DNA from: Methanorbis furvi
GTDB lineage: Archaea > Halobacteriota > Methanomicrobia > Methanomicrobiales > Methanocorpusculaceae
Reading direction: 5' to 3'
Length of the DNA stretch: 43,152 nucleotides
Assembly: GCF_032714615.1 (NCBI RefSeq)
Contig: NZ_JAWDKA010000011.1
Location: 1-43,152, forward strand
Shown here piece after piece: positions 22,892 through 32,671 of the stretch. The notes under the pieces are model-generated. The model was not told the origin of the DNA. It saw only the letters and a list, made by a program, of their open reading frames with translations, and ran no database searches. The position numbers and the translations under genes were made by a program. The stretch's first letter is position 1. Every line of letters begins with the position of its first letter.

Positions 22892-23391
22892 GGCGTCAGA
22901 TACTCCGACCAGTCGATCGTTCCAAATGATGACGGGATTTTCCCGTCCGCAAACGAAACAATCAGATCAGTCACGGACTTTACCTCTTTATATGTTGTAT
23001 CTATCTCATAAACTTGTTCTGATGCAAACATATCCACAGTCTCTGAGAGGATAACATCAAGTGCCTCTGCCTCGCAGTTTTCGGCAATTTTTTCGGCGGT
23101 GTAACCGCGGGGAACAAGGCGGTCACGCAGCAGATCAGGCCTGCACCGCAGAACAATAATTTTGTCGCAGGAGAGAAAATGAGCAAGAGATCCTTCCAGA
23201 TACCCTTCATGATAGGGAAACTCATCCGCCCATGCCTCAACATCCACCTCGTCCGCATCGCGGGAGGCGTCGCGCCCGACAACGTAAGGAGCGACGGTCG
23301 TCTTCAGATCCAGAACCGCGATGCCGCGGGACCGGAGTTCATCAGCAACCGCTGACTTTCCGGTGCCCGGCGTTCCGGTAATGCCAATCAT
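22888..23391 (-). CDS. AK6/Fap7-type adenylate kinase
   Basis: A 167-residue P-loop NTPase starting at ATG 23391, which shares one base with the hisC stop (TGATG). The Walker A GTPGTGKS is at residues 6-13; a DLKTTVAPYV segment and a lid with R-x-x-L-x-x-R-x-Y (LLRDRLVPRGY) follow. The length and features match the archaeal adenylate kinase/Fap7 family, which has adenylate kinase activity and, in archaea and eukaryotes, a role in 18S/16S rRNA end maturation with Rps14/uS11. The open frame runs further upstream inside hisC, but that part is antisense-like and is excluded. Four-base overlap with the lipid gene shows tight coupling. Confidence 0.85.
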   Translation of the reverse strand: MIGITGTPGTGKSAVADELRSRGIAVLDLKTTVAPYVVGRDASRDADEVDVEAWADEFPYHEGYLEGSLAHFLSCDKIIVLRCRPDLLRDRLVPRGYTAEKIAENCEAEALDVILSETVDMFASEQVYEIDTTYKEVKSVTDLIVSFADGKIPSSFGTIDWSEYLTP

Positions 23392-24470
23392 CACAGCTGC
23401 TTCACCGCCGCAAGGAACCGCTCGTTCTCCCAGACGTCCCCGACACTCACGCGGACAAACGTATCCCCAAGACCCGGGAAGCTGGCACAGGACCTGACCA
23501 GAACGCCCTGTTTTGCGAACAATTCCATCGCATCGTTGCTGAGAAGAGGTGCAGTGTCGAAGAGAACAAAGTTTGCGCCGCTCGGAATAACAGGATACGG
23601 AATTTCTTTGACAAAGACCGACCGCCATTTCCTTACATGGGCAATGAAGTTGTCGCGGTAGGACTCGTCCGCAAGCGCTGCAACAGCCGCGGCTTCTGAG
23701 ACACGGTTCAGTGTGAAAGGAGTTGCCGCAGCATGATACGGGCCTTCAAGCCACTGCGGAACAAATCCGTAGCCGACACGGAGACCCGCAAGCCCGTATA
23801 CTTTGGACAGCGTTCTGCCGATGATCAGATTATCGTACTTCTTCAGCAGAGACAGATAATCTGCATCGCAGAACTCAACATAGGCATTGTCAAGGAACAG
23901 AACGCCTGTGATGCTGTCAAGAATTTTTTCAATATCACAAACCGGCGTGACCGTTCCGGTCGGATTATTTGGAGTGCAGAGAAACGACAGCTTCGCATCC
24001 TTTGCTTCACGAATGAACGCATCAACATCCACCGAAAAATCAGGCAGACGGGAAACGTTCACCACAACTGCAGACGCTGCCGCTGCTGCGATTCCGTACA
24101 TCGAAAACGTCGGTGTTGAGACAACGACTTTGTCATTTGGTGCAATGAGTGCACGAATAACCGTCTCAATCACGCCGTCCATCCCAAGACCTGACGTCAC
24201 CACAGGGCTGTCATAGATGTGGCGGCGGATGGCCCCCGTAAACGACTCGGCTTTTGGGTCCGGGTAGCGGTTTGCCGAAGCAAGTGCATCAGCTGCCGCT
24301 TTCAGTACCGCAGGTGACGGCGGGTAAGGATTTTCATTGCTGCCGAGCCGTGCAATTTCCGTGAAACCTGACATCTTTGCAATCTCATCAGGAGATTTTG
24401 CAAACACGTAGCCGGTCTTGGTGTACAGATCGCGGCAGAGGCTGGTTTCACACTGAGTCTGCTGCTTCAT
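23391..24470 (-). CDS. hisC: Histidinol-phosphate aminotransferase
   Basis: A 359-residue fold-type I aminotransferase that converts imidazole-acetol phosphate and glutamate to histidinol phosphate and 2-oxoglutarate. HisC features are RLGSNENPYPPSP (41-53), CTPNNPTGT (165-173), DNAYVEF (194-200) and the PLP lysine K223 in RTLSKVYGLAGLRVGYG. ATG 24470 is chosen; it overlaps the end of argD by 23 bases. An upstream extension within argD is possible but not supported by family length. No other his genes are present, so histidine genes are dispersed in this genome. Confidence 0.92.
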   Translation of the reverse strand: MKQQTQCETSLCRDLYTKTGYVFAKSPDEIAKMSGFTEIARLGSNENPYPPSPAVLKAAADALASANRYPDPKAESFTGAIRRHIYDSPVVTSGLGMDGVIETVIRALIAPNDKVVVSTPTFSMYGIAAAAASAVVVNVSRLPDFSVDVDAFIREAKDAKLSFLCTPNNPTGTVTPVCDIEKILDSITGVLFLDNAYVEFCDADYLSLLKKYDNLIIGRTLSKVYGLAGLRVGYGFVPQWLEGPYHAAATPFTLNRVSEAAAVAALADESYRDNFIAHVRKWRSVFVKEIPYPVIPSGANFVLFDTAPLLSNDAMELFAKQGVLVRSCASFPGLGDTFVRVSVGDVWENERFLAAVKQL

Positions 24471-25575
24471 TGATGATTCCAACAGCCTGATCGATCTCGC
24501 GATTCTCAATGATGAGCGGAGGGACAAGCCTCACGTTGACGCCGCCGGCAACATTGATCAAAAGACCATGTTCGCGACAGTAGTCGGCAATCGCCGGAGC
24601 TTTTTCGCCTGCGGTAAACCCGACCATTAATCCTCGAGCTCGCGGATTCAGACCGGCAAGACCTTCTCTGAACCGCTCGCCTTTTGCTGCAACGCGGGGA
24701 AGGGCTGACTTGATCACATCAAACGTGGCAAGACCTGCTGCGCAGGCGATAGGACCTCCCGCAAAGGTGCTGCCGTGTTCGCCTGCCGTGAACTCAAGGC
24801 CGTCTCTTGCGATGATACCACCCATCGGAATACCGGACGCAACACCTTTTGCAAAGCTGATGATATCAGGTTTTACCGAAGAGTGCTGGAACGCGAACCA
24901 TTTTCCGGTTCTGCCCATACCGGTCTGCACCTCATCGCAGACCATCAGAGCGCCGGCATCATCGCAGATGTCACGGATGCCGGGGATGAAATCCTCGGGC
25001 GGAATGATGACGCCGGTCTCTCCCTGAATCGGTTCAAAGATGACCGCAGCGGTTTTCTTGGTGACGACACTCTTCAGTGCTTCAAGGTCGCCGTACGGAC
25101 TGAACTTACAGGGGACACCGAGAGGCTCGAACGGTTCACGGATTGCCGGCTTGTGCGTGCAGGCGAGTGAGCCGACCGTTCGCCCGTGGAAGTCGTGCTC
25201 AAAGGAGACGAACTCATGGCGGCCGGTGTGGCGGATTGCGAGTTTGATTGCTGCATCGTTTGCCTCAGCTCCGGAGTTGGAGAAGAAAACTTTGCCAAGT
25301 TCAGATACCTTGGAAAGTTTTGCGGCAAGCTCGGCCTGACCCGGGACATAGTACAGGTTTGAGCAGTGGATGAGCATCTGCGCCTGTTTGCAGATGGCAG
25401 CAGTCACTGCCGGATGGCAGTGGCCGGTACTGCATACCGCAATACCTGCGACGAGATCGAGATATTTGTTTCCGGTGCTGTCCCAGACATGACTGCCTTT
25501 GCCCCGGACGATTTCCATGTTCCGGCCGAATGCAGGCATGTAGTATTTTTGATCGAGATCTTTGGTTGATGGCAT
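24448..25575 (-). CDS. argD: Acetylornithine aminotransferase
   Basis: A 375-residue class III aminotransferase of arginine synthesis. It interconverts N-acetylglutamate semialdehyde and N-acetylornithine with glutamate. SGAEANDAAIK (101-111), EPIQGETGV (181-189), CDEVQTGMGRTG (213-224) and the PLP lysine K243 in SFAKGVASGIPMGG identify it, and STFAGGP closes the phosphate site. GAGGTAA stands ahead of the ATG, 12 bases after guaA. It might also act on succinyl-diaminopimelate in lysine synthesis, as in some archaea and bacteria. Its product line feeds the arginine used by the decarboxylase at 2650-4917, though the two loci are 20 kb apart. Confidence 0.93.
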   Translation of the reverse strand: MPSTKDLDQKYYMPAFGRNMEIVRGKGSHVWDSTGNKYLDLVAGIAVCSTGHCHPAVTAAICKQAQMLIHCSNLYYVPGQAELAAKLSKVSELGKVFFSNSGAEANDAAIKLAIRHTGRHEFVSFEHDFHGRTVGSLACTHKPAIREPFEPLGVPCKFSPYGDLEALKSVVTKKTAAVIFEPIQGETGVIIPPEDFIPGIRDICDDAGALMVCDEVQTGMGRTGKWFAFQHSSVKPDIISFAKGVASGIPMGGIIARDGLEFTAGEHGSTFAGGPIACAAGLATFDVIKSALPRVAAKGERFREGLAGLNPRARGLMVGFTAGEKAPAIADYCREHGLLINVAGGVNVRLVPPLIIENREIDQAVGIINEAADSV

Positions 25576-25587
25576 AATTTACCTCAT

Positions 25588-27123
25588 TTATTCATATTCG
25601 ATAGTTGCTGGAGGTTTGCTGGTGATATCATAGAGGACGCGGTTCACATGCCGGACCTCGTTGATGATGCGGCTGGAAATTTTTTCCAGAACAGGATACG
25701 GGATCTGTGCCCAGTCAGCTGTCATGAAGTCGGTGGTGGTGACCGCACGAAGGGCAATGGCGTAATCATACGTACGCTCGTCTCCCATAACGCCGACACT
25801 TCGCATGTTCGTGAGTGCGGCAAAGTACTGGTTGATCGATCTGCCAAGGCCTGCTGCTGCCACTTCCTCGCGGAAGATTGCATCAGCATCCCGAAGCAGG
25901 TCGAGCTTTTCCTTGGTGATCTCACCGATCACACGAATCGCGAGTCCCGGACCCGGGAACGGCTGACGCCACACAAGATTTTCCGGGATGCCGAGTTCGG
26001 TTCCTGCCGCACGAACCTCGTCCTTGAAGAGGATACGAAGCGGCTCGACAATCTGTTTGAAGTCCACGTTGTCAGGCAGACCGCCGACATTGTGATGACT
26101 TTTGATCACCGCAGCGTTCCCGGGCCCGGACTCGATCACGTCAGGGTAAATGGTGCCCTGCACAAGATAATCGACCGAACCGATCTTTTTTGCCTCTTCT
26201 TCAAAGACGCGGATGAACTCTTCGCCGATGATCTTTCGTTTCTGCTCAGGATCAGACACGCCGGCAAGTTTTGTGAGGAACCGTTCCTCTGCGTTCACAC
26301 GGATGAGGTTGATGTCGAACTGTTTTTTGAAGATTGCTTCAACCTCATCGCCTTCGTTTTTGCGCAGAAGTCCGTGGTCAACAAAGATACAGGTCAGCTG
26401 TTTGCCGACCGCCTTGTGGACAAGAACTGCGGCAACCGATGAATCAACGCCGCCGGAAAGTGCGCAGAGAACACGTTTGTCACCGATGTTATCCCGCAGA
26501 TGGGCAACCATGTTGTCAACGAACGATGACATTTTCCATGTTCCGCTGCAGTCGCAGACGCGGTAGAGGAAATTTCTGATCATGTCCATGCCCTGCGGCG
26601 TGTGAAGAACTTCGGGATGGAACTGGACCGCATAGATCTTTTTCCTGCTGTTTTCCATCGCAGCAAACGGACAGCCGTTCGTTGTTGCGGTCGCAACAAA
26701 TCCTTTCGGCAGTTCGCTGATGTAGTCGCCGTGACTCATCCAGCAGGAGGTCTCGTTGATCATGCCGTCAAAGAGCACACTGTCGTGCAGCTTTAACGGA
26801 GTTTTTCCGTACTCGCGGGTAAGAGCGGTTGCGCCCGGAGAGACTTTGCCGCCGAGGGTGAAGGCGATGATCTGTGCTCCGTAGCAGATGCCAAGAATTG
26901 GAATACCGAGAGAAAAGATCTCAGGATCCACGCGGGGAGCGTTCTCTGCATACACACTTGCAGGCCCTCCGGTGAAGATGATTCCTTTGTAGCCGCCTGC
27001 TTTTATCTCGTCAAGAGAAACAGTACAGGGCTTTACTTCGCAGTAGACGTTTGCTTCACGGACGCGGCGGGCGATCAGCTGGTTGTACTGGCCGCCAAAG
27101 TCGAGAACGAGGATGGATTCCAT
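25588..27123 (-). CDS. guaA: GMP synthase (glutamine-hydrolysing), single chain
   Basis: A 511-residue enzyme that aminates XMP to GMP. The amidotransferase domain has Cys 80 in GICYGAQ and His 169/Glu 171 in QFHPEV. The ATP pyrophosphatase domain has the PP-loop LSGGVDSS at 222-229. The C-terminal dimerisation domain carries a [12 protein letters not shown] motif and ends in KPPATIEYE. Many archaea use separate subunits for the two activities, so this fused form is of the bacterial/eukaryotic kind. It begins 3 bases after the pyrG stop, and AGGAAAG in the end of pyrG is the likely ribosome-binding site. Confidence 0.96.
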   Translation of the reverse strand: MESILVLDFGGQYNQLIARRVREANVYCEVKPCTVSLDEIKAGGYKGIIFTGGPASVYAENAPRVDPEIFSLGIPILGICYGAQIIAFTLGGKVSPGATALTREYGKTPLKLHDSVLFDGMINETSCWMSHGDYISELPKGFVATATTNGCPFAAMENSRKKIYAVQFHPEVLHTPQGMDMIRNFLYRVCDCSGTWKMSSFVDNMVAHLRDNIGDKRVLCALSGGVDSSVAAVLVHKAVGKQLTCIFVDHGLLRKNEGDEVEAIFKKQFDINLIRVNAEERFLTKLAGVSDPEQKRKIIGEEFIRVFEEEAKKIGSVDYLVQGTIYPDVIESGPGNAAVIKSHHNVGGLPDNVDFKQIVEPLRILFKDEVRAAGTELGIPENLVWRQPFPGPGLAIRVIGEITKEKLDLLRDADAIFREEVAAAGLGRSINQYFAALTNMRSVGVMGDERTYDYAIALRAVTTTDFMTADWAQIPYPVLEKISSRIINEVRHVNRVLYDITSKPPATIEYE

Positions 27124-27126
27124 GGA

Positions 27127-28713
27127 TTATACTTTCCTGTTATGGTTGTCAAGGCAGCCCTGCACGAATCCGACAAACGGAGCTGACGGGCGGGTGGGGC
27201 GTGATCGAAATTCTGGATGGAACTGGGTTGCAACAAAGTACGGGTGGTCGGAAAGTTCGAGTGCTTCCATTCTGCGGCCGTTTCTTCCACAGAATCTGAG
27301 ACCTTTGGACTCGATCTCATCGATGTACTCAGGGTTGACTTCGTATCTGTGGCGGTGACGCTCCACGATCTCGGTCGCACCGTAGAGTTCGGCAAGTTTT
27401 GAGTCTGCGGCAAGGTTAACCGGGTAGTCGCCGAGACGCATGGTTCCGCCAAGGTCGTCGACTCCTTCCTGTTCGGGAAGGATGGTGATGACCGGGGTTC
27501 CGTCTCCCATTTCAGAGCTTGTTGCGTCTTTGTAGCCGACGACGTTTCTTGCGAACTCGATGGTGCAGAGCTGGAAGCCGAGGCAGAGACCGAGAAGCGG
27601 CTTGCCGGTCTGGCGGGCATAGGTGATTGCGTTGATCATTCCTTCGATTCCGCGGTTGCCGAAGCCGCCCGGGATGAGGATGCCGTCAAGGTCAGCGAGG
27701 TCCTGCGTGGTGTACTGTTCTGCGTCAAGCCACTGGATGACGACCTCGGTCGAGAGTTTGCGGCCTGCGTGTTTGAGTGCTTCCTTGATGGAGATGTAAA
27801 CATCCTCCACGCCGTATTTGGTGAGGATGCCGACGGTGATCCGGTTGGTGTACTCGCGGGAGACGAGGGAGTACCAGCTGTTGTCGGGTTTTCCGGGCGA
27901 AAGTTTGAGAAGCGGCAGAAGGACGTCTGCCATTCCTTCCTTCTCAAGCTCCATGGGAACGAGGTAAGTGTCAGGAGCAGTTGTTGCGCTGATGACTGCT
28001 GACACATCGACGTCACAGAAGGAGGAGATCTTTCTTTTGGTTGCAAGAGAGACAGGCAGTGTGCTTCTTCCGACGATGAGGTCTGCTTCAAGACCGAGTT
28101 CACGAAGGGCTTTGACCGAGTGCTGGGTTGGTTTGGTTTTGAGGTCGCCCATGGTGTCTGCCGGAAGGAGGGTGACGTGGACCAAGACGAAGTCGCCGTT
28201 ACCGTACTCCCAGTGCATCTGGCGGACGGCTTCAAGGAAAGGCATGCTTTCGATGTCGCCGACGGTTCCTCCAACCTCGACGATACAGATCTCTGCATGG
28301 TTGCCGTCCTTGTCGATCCAGCTTTCTGCGGCAGTTTTGATTCTGTCTTTGATTTCGTCGGTGATGTGCGGAATAATCTGGACGGTTGCCCCGAGGTAGT
28401 CGCCGTGACGCTCTTTCTGAATGACGGAGGAGTAGATCTTTCCGGTGGTCAGGTTGTGGTCTTTGGTGAGTTCGATGTCAAGGAAGCGTTCATAGTTTCC
28501 AAGGTCCAGGTCAGCTTCGCCGCCGTCCTTTAAGACGAAGACCTCGCCGTGCTGGGCAGGGTTCATGAGTCCTGCGTCGATGTTGAGGTATGGGTCAATT
28601 TTTACGGAGGTTACATGGTAGCCTCTGTTGATGAGTATTCGTCCGATAGACGCGGCAGTGATGCCTTTTCCAAGGCCGCTCATAACACCGCCAGTTACAA
28701 CTACATATTTCAC
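27127..28713 (-). CDS. pyrG: CTP synthase
   Basis: A 528-residue enzyme making CTP from UTP, glutamine and ATP. The start is GTG 28713 ([17 protein letters not shown]), preceded by GGGGA; the frame is open upstream but that part is not related to the family. The synthetase domain covers about 1-265 (P-loop-like [20 protein letters not shown]). The glutaminase domain has Cys 377 in LGLCLGFQ and His 499/Glu 501 in FHPEF. A TATA-like CAATATAAGAAG at about 28747-28758 on the minus strand gives a leader of 10-15 bases. It is the first gene of a six-gene run ending with the CDP-alcohol phosphatidyltransferase, and it groups two CTP/GMP-producing enzymes with CDP-lipid use. Confidence 0.97.
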   Translation of the reverse strand: MKYVVVTGGVMSGLGKGITAASIGRILINRGYHVTSVKIDPYLNIDAGLMNPAQHGEVFVLKDGGEADLDLGNYERFLDIELTKDHNLTTGKIYSSVIQKERHGDYLGATVQIIPHITDEIKDRIKTAAESWIDKDGNHAEICIVEVGGTVGDIESMPFLEAVRQMHWEYGNGDFVLVHVTLLPADTMGDLKTKPTQHSVKALRELGLEADLIVGRSTLPVSLATKRKISSFCDVDVSAVISATTAPDTYLVPMELEKEGMADVLLPLLKLSPGKPDNSWYSLVSREYTNRITVGILTKYGVEDVYISIKEALKHAGRKLSTEVVIQWLDAEQYTTQDLADLDGILIPGGFGNRGIEGMINAITYARQTGKPLLGLCLGFQLCTIEFARNVVGYKDATSSEMGDGTPVITILPEQEGVDDLGGTMRLGDYPVNLAADSKLAELYGATEIVERHRHRYEVNPEYIDEIESKGLRFCGRNGRRMEALELSDHPYFVATQFHPEFRSRPTRPSAPFVGFVQGCLDNHNRKV

Positions 28714-28746
28714 TCTTGAGTCCCCGCTTTTTGAAGTTGAATAATG

Positions 28747-28758
28747 CTTCTTATATTG
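28747..28758 (-). promoter_or_regulatory. Candidate TATA box of the pyrG operon
   Basis: CAATATAAGAAG on the minus strand lies about 35-45 bases upstream of the GTG of pyrG, at the spacing expected for a short leader. Confidence 0.45.
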
Positions 28759-28843
28759 GCGGGCTGAGGTATTGAAAGTGAGGGGTTCTGCAGTTTTGTA
28801 TTTTGAAGAGATGGGCGCCGAAAAAAGACATGAGTGAAAAATG

Positions 28844-29554
28844 TCAGAGCACGCGCCGCACGTACTCGGCAATTTTTTTCTGCAGAAGTTCATCGCCAGA
28901 GCCAAGCTCAAGAAGCGCGGTGCGCATCTCTTTTTTCATGAGAGAGAGATCAGTTCCCGCAACCGACAAAGAGACCGCATTGCCCTCACCAAGATCAATC
29001 GAACAGGTGAGGGTCAGAGATGATCCCGCAGCCGCTGAAGCGGCTGCGCCTGCAACCTCACCGATCAAGGAAAGAAAAGGTCGCGGGTCAGAAAAAATTC
29101 CTGAATCAAAGATATGATCTCCGGCAAAAATTTTGAGAGCAGAGACATCAGCCTCAGGCATCAGCGCAGCAGCAGCACGAATGATCTTTTCAGAAAATCT
29201 TTTGGAAAGTACGGTCTGCACAATCTCTTCAGGGTCGGACAGCGTCCCCTTTGAAACAAGAAGTGCGACCTCGCGGTTCTGCGATGCAGACAGTGTCGGG
29301 CCTGCAAGGTTTACCGCATGGGCAAGCGAGGAGAGATACCCGCCTGACGGCAGATCAATCCACTCAACCTCGCCTACAGGAACAGGTTCAGGCCCAAGAT
29401 GCCACATCGCCGAGTCAGAGTAGCGGATAATCCGGACACGGAGATCCTTTGGAAGATTTGCGATGAACTTTTTTACTGACGAGTTCGCTGAAGCGACTCG
29501 GCCTCCCTCAAACGTGCCGGCGCAGTCAACAAGAAGCGTCAGAACAGTGCTCAT
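28844..29554 (-). CDS. vWA-like protein with degenerate metal site
   Basis: A 236-residue protein starting at ATG 29554, which overlaps the stop of the 924-residue fusion gene by 4 bases (ATGA). The first 115 residues look like a von Willebrand factor A domain: strand LTLLVDCAG, a helix [14 protein letters not shown], strand VRIIRYSD and the later [14 protein letters not shown] segment in the place of the GGT loop. The metal-ion site DxSxS is replaced by DCAGT, so metal-dependent ligand binding is doubtful. The second half is rich in alanine and charged residues without a known domain. The tight coupling suggests that it works with the sulfur-transfer fusion protein. The vWA assignment is moderate. 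Confidence 0.65.
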   Translation of the reverse strand: MSTVLTLLVDCAGTFEGGRVASANSSVKKFIANLPKDLRVRIIRYSDSAMWHLGPEPVPVGEVEWIDLPSGGYLSSLAHAVNLAGPTLSASQNREVALLVSKGTLSDPEEIVQTVLSKRFSEKIIRAAAALMPEADVSALKIFAGDHIFDSGIFSDPRPFLSLIGEVAGAAASAAAGSSLTLTCSIDLGEGNAVSLSVAGTDLSLMKKEMRTALLELGSGDELLQKKIAEYVRRVL

Positions 29555-32325
29555 CCCGCAATCTCCTGAATCGTTGCCGCAAGCGTGTCTATCTCGCTCT
29601 CGGTGTTGTAGAACGCAATGCTCGCACGAATGGTTCCTTCCGGGCACTCCAGATACCGCATCAGAGGTTCGGCGCAGTGCATGCCGGACCGCACCATGAT
29701 GCCCGCCTCATCATCCAGATATGCCGCAGCTTCGTGCGGCGAGATGCCGGGAATCGTAAACGATACAACACCGATCCGCTGTTTGGGGTCGGCTGGAACG
29801 TAGAGTTTTACCCCGGGCACTGCCGAAAGTTTTTCGATCAGACGATTCGTAAGTTCCCGCTCGCGGGCTTCGATGTTCTGCATGCCGATATCTTTCAAAA
29901 ACACTGCGGCAGCTCCAAGACCAATGCCTCCCGCGATGTTCGGCGTTCCTGCTTCATAGCGGTGGAAGCCTTCGGTGAGGGTAAATGAGTCCTCGCCTAC
30001 CTGCTCCACCATGCCGCCGCCGACGAACAACGGTTCAAGAATCGGATTTTTCATCCAGAGAACGCCGGTTCCCGTAGGCCCGCACATCTTGTGGCCTGAG
30101 AAGGAGACAAAGTCTGCACCGAGCGCAACCACATCGACTGGCATATGCGGAACTGACTGGGCTGCATCGACCGCGAGAAGTGACCCGTGTTTTTTGCAGA
30201 GCTTTGCAATCTCTGCGACCGGAACAACTGTGCCGGTCACATTCGAAGCCTGCGTAACCGCAACAAGCCGGACCGAGTCATCCATCGCGTCCCTGAGAGC
30301 GTCCATGTCAAGCGTCAGATCAGGTTTGAGTCCGACGACGCGAACGGTGACCCCGTACTTCTCCAGAGCACGCCAGGGCAGAAGGTTTGAGTGGTGCTCG
30401 AGAATGGTTGTGACCACGCAGTCGCCTGTCTTCCAGTCAAGACCGCGGGCGATCGTTGTCACTGCTTCGGTGGTGTTCTTCACAAACACGGTCGTTCCTG
30501 CGGTTCCGTTGATGAAGTCAGCAACAATCTCATGCGCATGCCAGTACTTCTGGCTCGCAATTCTCGTCAGCCGATGGACGCCGCGGCCCACATTCGCCCG
30601 ATAAGTTCTCTCGAACTGATCCATTGCCGCAAGAACCGGCTCCGGAGCAAACGAGGTGGCCGCGTTGTCAAGATACATCAGATCCCCGAGGATGGGGAAC
30701 TGTGACCGGACTGCTTCCCAGTTTGTCAGAGGCAGCAAAGCCTCTGCCGGAGACTCTGCCGGCTCAACATCCACCACATCGACTGCCTTTCCTTCAGGCA
30801 TCAGATGGGCAACCGATGACGGTGTGCTTCGCTTCACCGGTTTTTCCGAGAGATCAAGGTTCGCCTCGCGGACAAGCTCCTTCATCTTCGGCGGAAGATC
30901 CTTCCATCTCCACAGACCCCAGCTGACAAACTCGGGCGGAAGGCCGCGGTCCGCAGCCCAGCGGTTCAGGAACTCATCCCACCGTCCGGCCATTGCCGGA
31001 TGCGTCTCGTGCATGGTGGCAAGCTCTGACTCAAGCATTGCGGGGCAGAGATAACAGCCGATGCGTTCGTATCCCCGTTCGTACAGAGAGTTGTAGGGAA
31101 CCTCGCGAAGCCACAGGTACAAAAACACATCCAGCGCACGCCATGATCTGATCGGCGAGAGGTTGATCTGCATGGGATTGTTCGGATTCTGCGAGACCGC
31201 ATCAAGCGAAGCCCGGCTCCATGACTCATACCAGCGGTTGCCCTGGACCGTGACGCAGGGACCGGTCTCGGCAAGATGCACCTTGAGGGGATTAAGCTTC
31301 AGGAGCTTGCAGCACCAGCGGTGATCCTTGCCCGGCGGTCCGGCTTTTTCAACTGCCTGCCAGAAGTCGCCGGCTTTTTGGATCATGCGCACGTTCTGAC
31401 TTTTCACAAACTCGACGGTTTCCGGGAACTCAAGGCCGGTGTCGATGAAGAACGCGTCGGTTACTCCTGCTTTCTGCGCAATCTGCCAGACTGCTGTGCT
31501 GTCCTTGCCGCCGGAGAAGGAACAGTTTGCAACCGGTGCAAGCCCGAGGTTCTGTTTGATCTCGCGAACCGCGGTGCGTTCCATATTTTTCAGATGGAAT
31601 GCATTGCGCTCCACAACCTCATCCCATGACGGGTTGGGCATGCCGGACTTTTGCTCAACCTGCACCAGCTCTTTGATGCGGACAAATCCGTCCTTCAAAA
31701 TTCCGGTACCGTACTTTGATTTGTACTTCAGGATGACAACGCCGTCGGTTGCATCAGCGACTGCGGCAACTTTCTTGCCGCCAAGTCTTCCGGTTGGAAG
31801 ATTTTCCGCTGCGGTCTCAAGGTTGATGATATTTTTCTCTGCTTTGCCGATGAGATAAGGCAGTGCCTCAGCTTCAATATCCAGACGGAAACTGCGGGAT
31901 ACGGGATCAAACCACAGCCATGCAAACCGCACGCCGTTTGCGATCACCAGCTCGTTTCGGTCAAGACCGCCTGCCTTGTTGAACACCATCACTTTGGGCA
32001 GCGTCACGCGGGGACCAAATCTGTCGGTGATGAGTTTTTGGAGCAGATCATAATCTGCCTTCAGCACCGGACGGATGTCGTACGGTTGCTGGAGAGGAAT
32101 CTTAATTGTCTCGGCATCGCACGAGCAGGTTTTTGCAACAAGAGGGACGTTGCATCTTGGACACCAGTAGAGATGTTTGGTCAGGTAATCGTCGCTGTCC
32201 GCGGCGACGTAATAACCCGGCTTAACCTCCTTTCGCTGGGGTTTTTCCTTTGGCTGGCGCTGATGCTGCTTTTTTGCAGACTGATTTTTTCTCTGGTGCG
32301 GATATTTTTTGTATTCGTGCGGCAC
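29551..32325 (-). CDS. Fusion of zinc ribbon, PUA-like, PAPS-reductase-like PP-loop and cysteine desulfurase domains
   Basis: A 924-residue protein starting at GTG 32325. A basic tail (1-35) leads to a zinc ribbon with C55, C58, C67 and C69, then a PUA-like region (about 140-225). The PAPS-reductase-type adenylate-binding domain (about 245-480) has the PP-loop SGGKDS at 271-276, C338-C339 and C424/C427, a likely iron-sulfur set. The C-terminal part (about 540-924) is a SufS-type cysteine desulfurase with HH 644-645, PLP lysine K746 in SGHKMCGPTG and catalytic Cys 884 in RSGMHCAEP. The desulfurase would yield a persulfide and the PP-loop domain could activate a substrate, so tRNA or other thiolation is more likely than sulfate reduction. 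Substrate is inferred. The vWA-like gene overlaps its end. Confidence 0.85.
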   Translation of the reverse strand: MPHEYKKYPHQRKNQSAKKQHQRQPKEKPQRKEVKPGYYVAADSDDYLTKHLYWCPRCNVPLVAKTCSCDAETIKIPLQQPYDIRPVLKADYDLLQKLITDRFGPRVTLPKVMVFNKAGGLDRNELVIANGVRFAWLWFDPVSRSFRLDIEAEALPYLIGKAEKNIINLETAAENLPTGRLGGKKVAAVADATDGVVILKYKSKYGTGILKDGFVRIKELVQVEQKSGMPNPSWDEVVERNAFHLKNMERTAVREIKQNLGLAPVANCSFSGGKDSTAVWQIAQKAGVTDAFFIDTGLEFPETVEFVKSQNVRMIQKAGDFWQAVEKAGPPGKDHRWCCKLLKLNPLKVHLAETGPCVTVQGNRWYESWSRASLDAVSQNPNNPMQINLSPIRSWRALDVFLYLWLREVPYNSLYERGYERIGCYLCPAMLESELATMHETHPAMAGRWDEFLNRWAADRGLPPEFVSWGLWRWKDLPPKMKELVREANLDLSEKPVKRSTPSSVAHLMPEGKAVDVVDVEPAESPAEALLPLTNWEAVRSQFPILGDLMYLDNAATSFAPEPVLAAMDQFERTYRANVGRGVHRLTRIASQKYWHAHEIVADFINGTAGTTVFVKNTTEAVTTIARGLDWKTGDCVVTTILEHHSNLLPWRALEKYGVTVRVVGLKPDLTLDMDALRDAMDDSVRLVAVTQASNVTGTVVPVAEIAKLCKKHGSLLAVDAAQSVPHMPVDVVALGADFVSFSGHKMCGPTGTGVLWMKNPILEPLFVGGGMVEQVGEDSFTLTEGFHRYEAGTPNIAGGIGLGAAAVFLKDIGMQNIEARERELTNRLIEKLSAVPGVKLYVPADPKQRIGVVSFTIPGISPHEAAAYLDDEAGIMVRSGMHCAEPLMRYLECPEGTIRASIAFYNTESEIDTLAATIQEIAG

Positions 32326-32669
32326 AGTGAAGATATATTTGTGCTGAAAAGGGATGAGGTTTGTTGCGTGGGTGTTTTCGCATTATTATTTCTGAGGAGA
32401 CCATGAAAATCCATGAGCCGCCCACGGAAAAACGGAACACACGGAAATTTCACAGAAAAAAAAACATCACGGAGCAGACGTGAACAGCACGGAACCAGAA
32501 AATAATTAATATTAGTGATGTTTTTCGCATCTACTAAATTTTTCAAAAAAATCCAATCAACCGCCTCCACGCATGCCGCAGGCATGCGTGTGATGCCGAG
32601 CCGGTTTGATTCTGTGGGGGTTCGCCGCCTGCGGCGGCAAATCCCCACATTAGAATCAAAGCGGGGCGG
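32326..32669. other. Repeat-rich intergenic region
   Basis: Contains the promoter of the fusion gene (TATA-like AAATATATC close to the GTG), family A copy 3 (32417-32494) and the nested palindromes at 32559-32671. No gene is seen. Confidence 0.55.
32417..32494 (+). repeat. Dispersed repeat family A, copy 3
   Basis: Begins GCCGCCCACGGAAAAACGG and ends in the core CACGGAGCAGACGTGAACAG-CACGGAA. It lacks the CATGCC...GCTTCGC insert, and so shows the empty site of copy 4 (GGAACACACGG). Confidence 0.8.
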
Positions 32670-32671
32670 TT
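32559..32671. repeat. Cloverleaf-like nested palindromes
   Basis: An outer stem AACCGCC (32559-32565) / GGCGGTT (32665-32671) encloses two hairpins: CACGCATGCC-GCA-GGCATGCGTG (32568-32590) and a long imperfect one (32605-32660) with arms TTTGATTCT...GTGGGG...GCCGCC and complements. The right side overlaps the stop codon of the DUF4013 gene, so it may also end that transcript. Confidence 0.7.
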
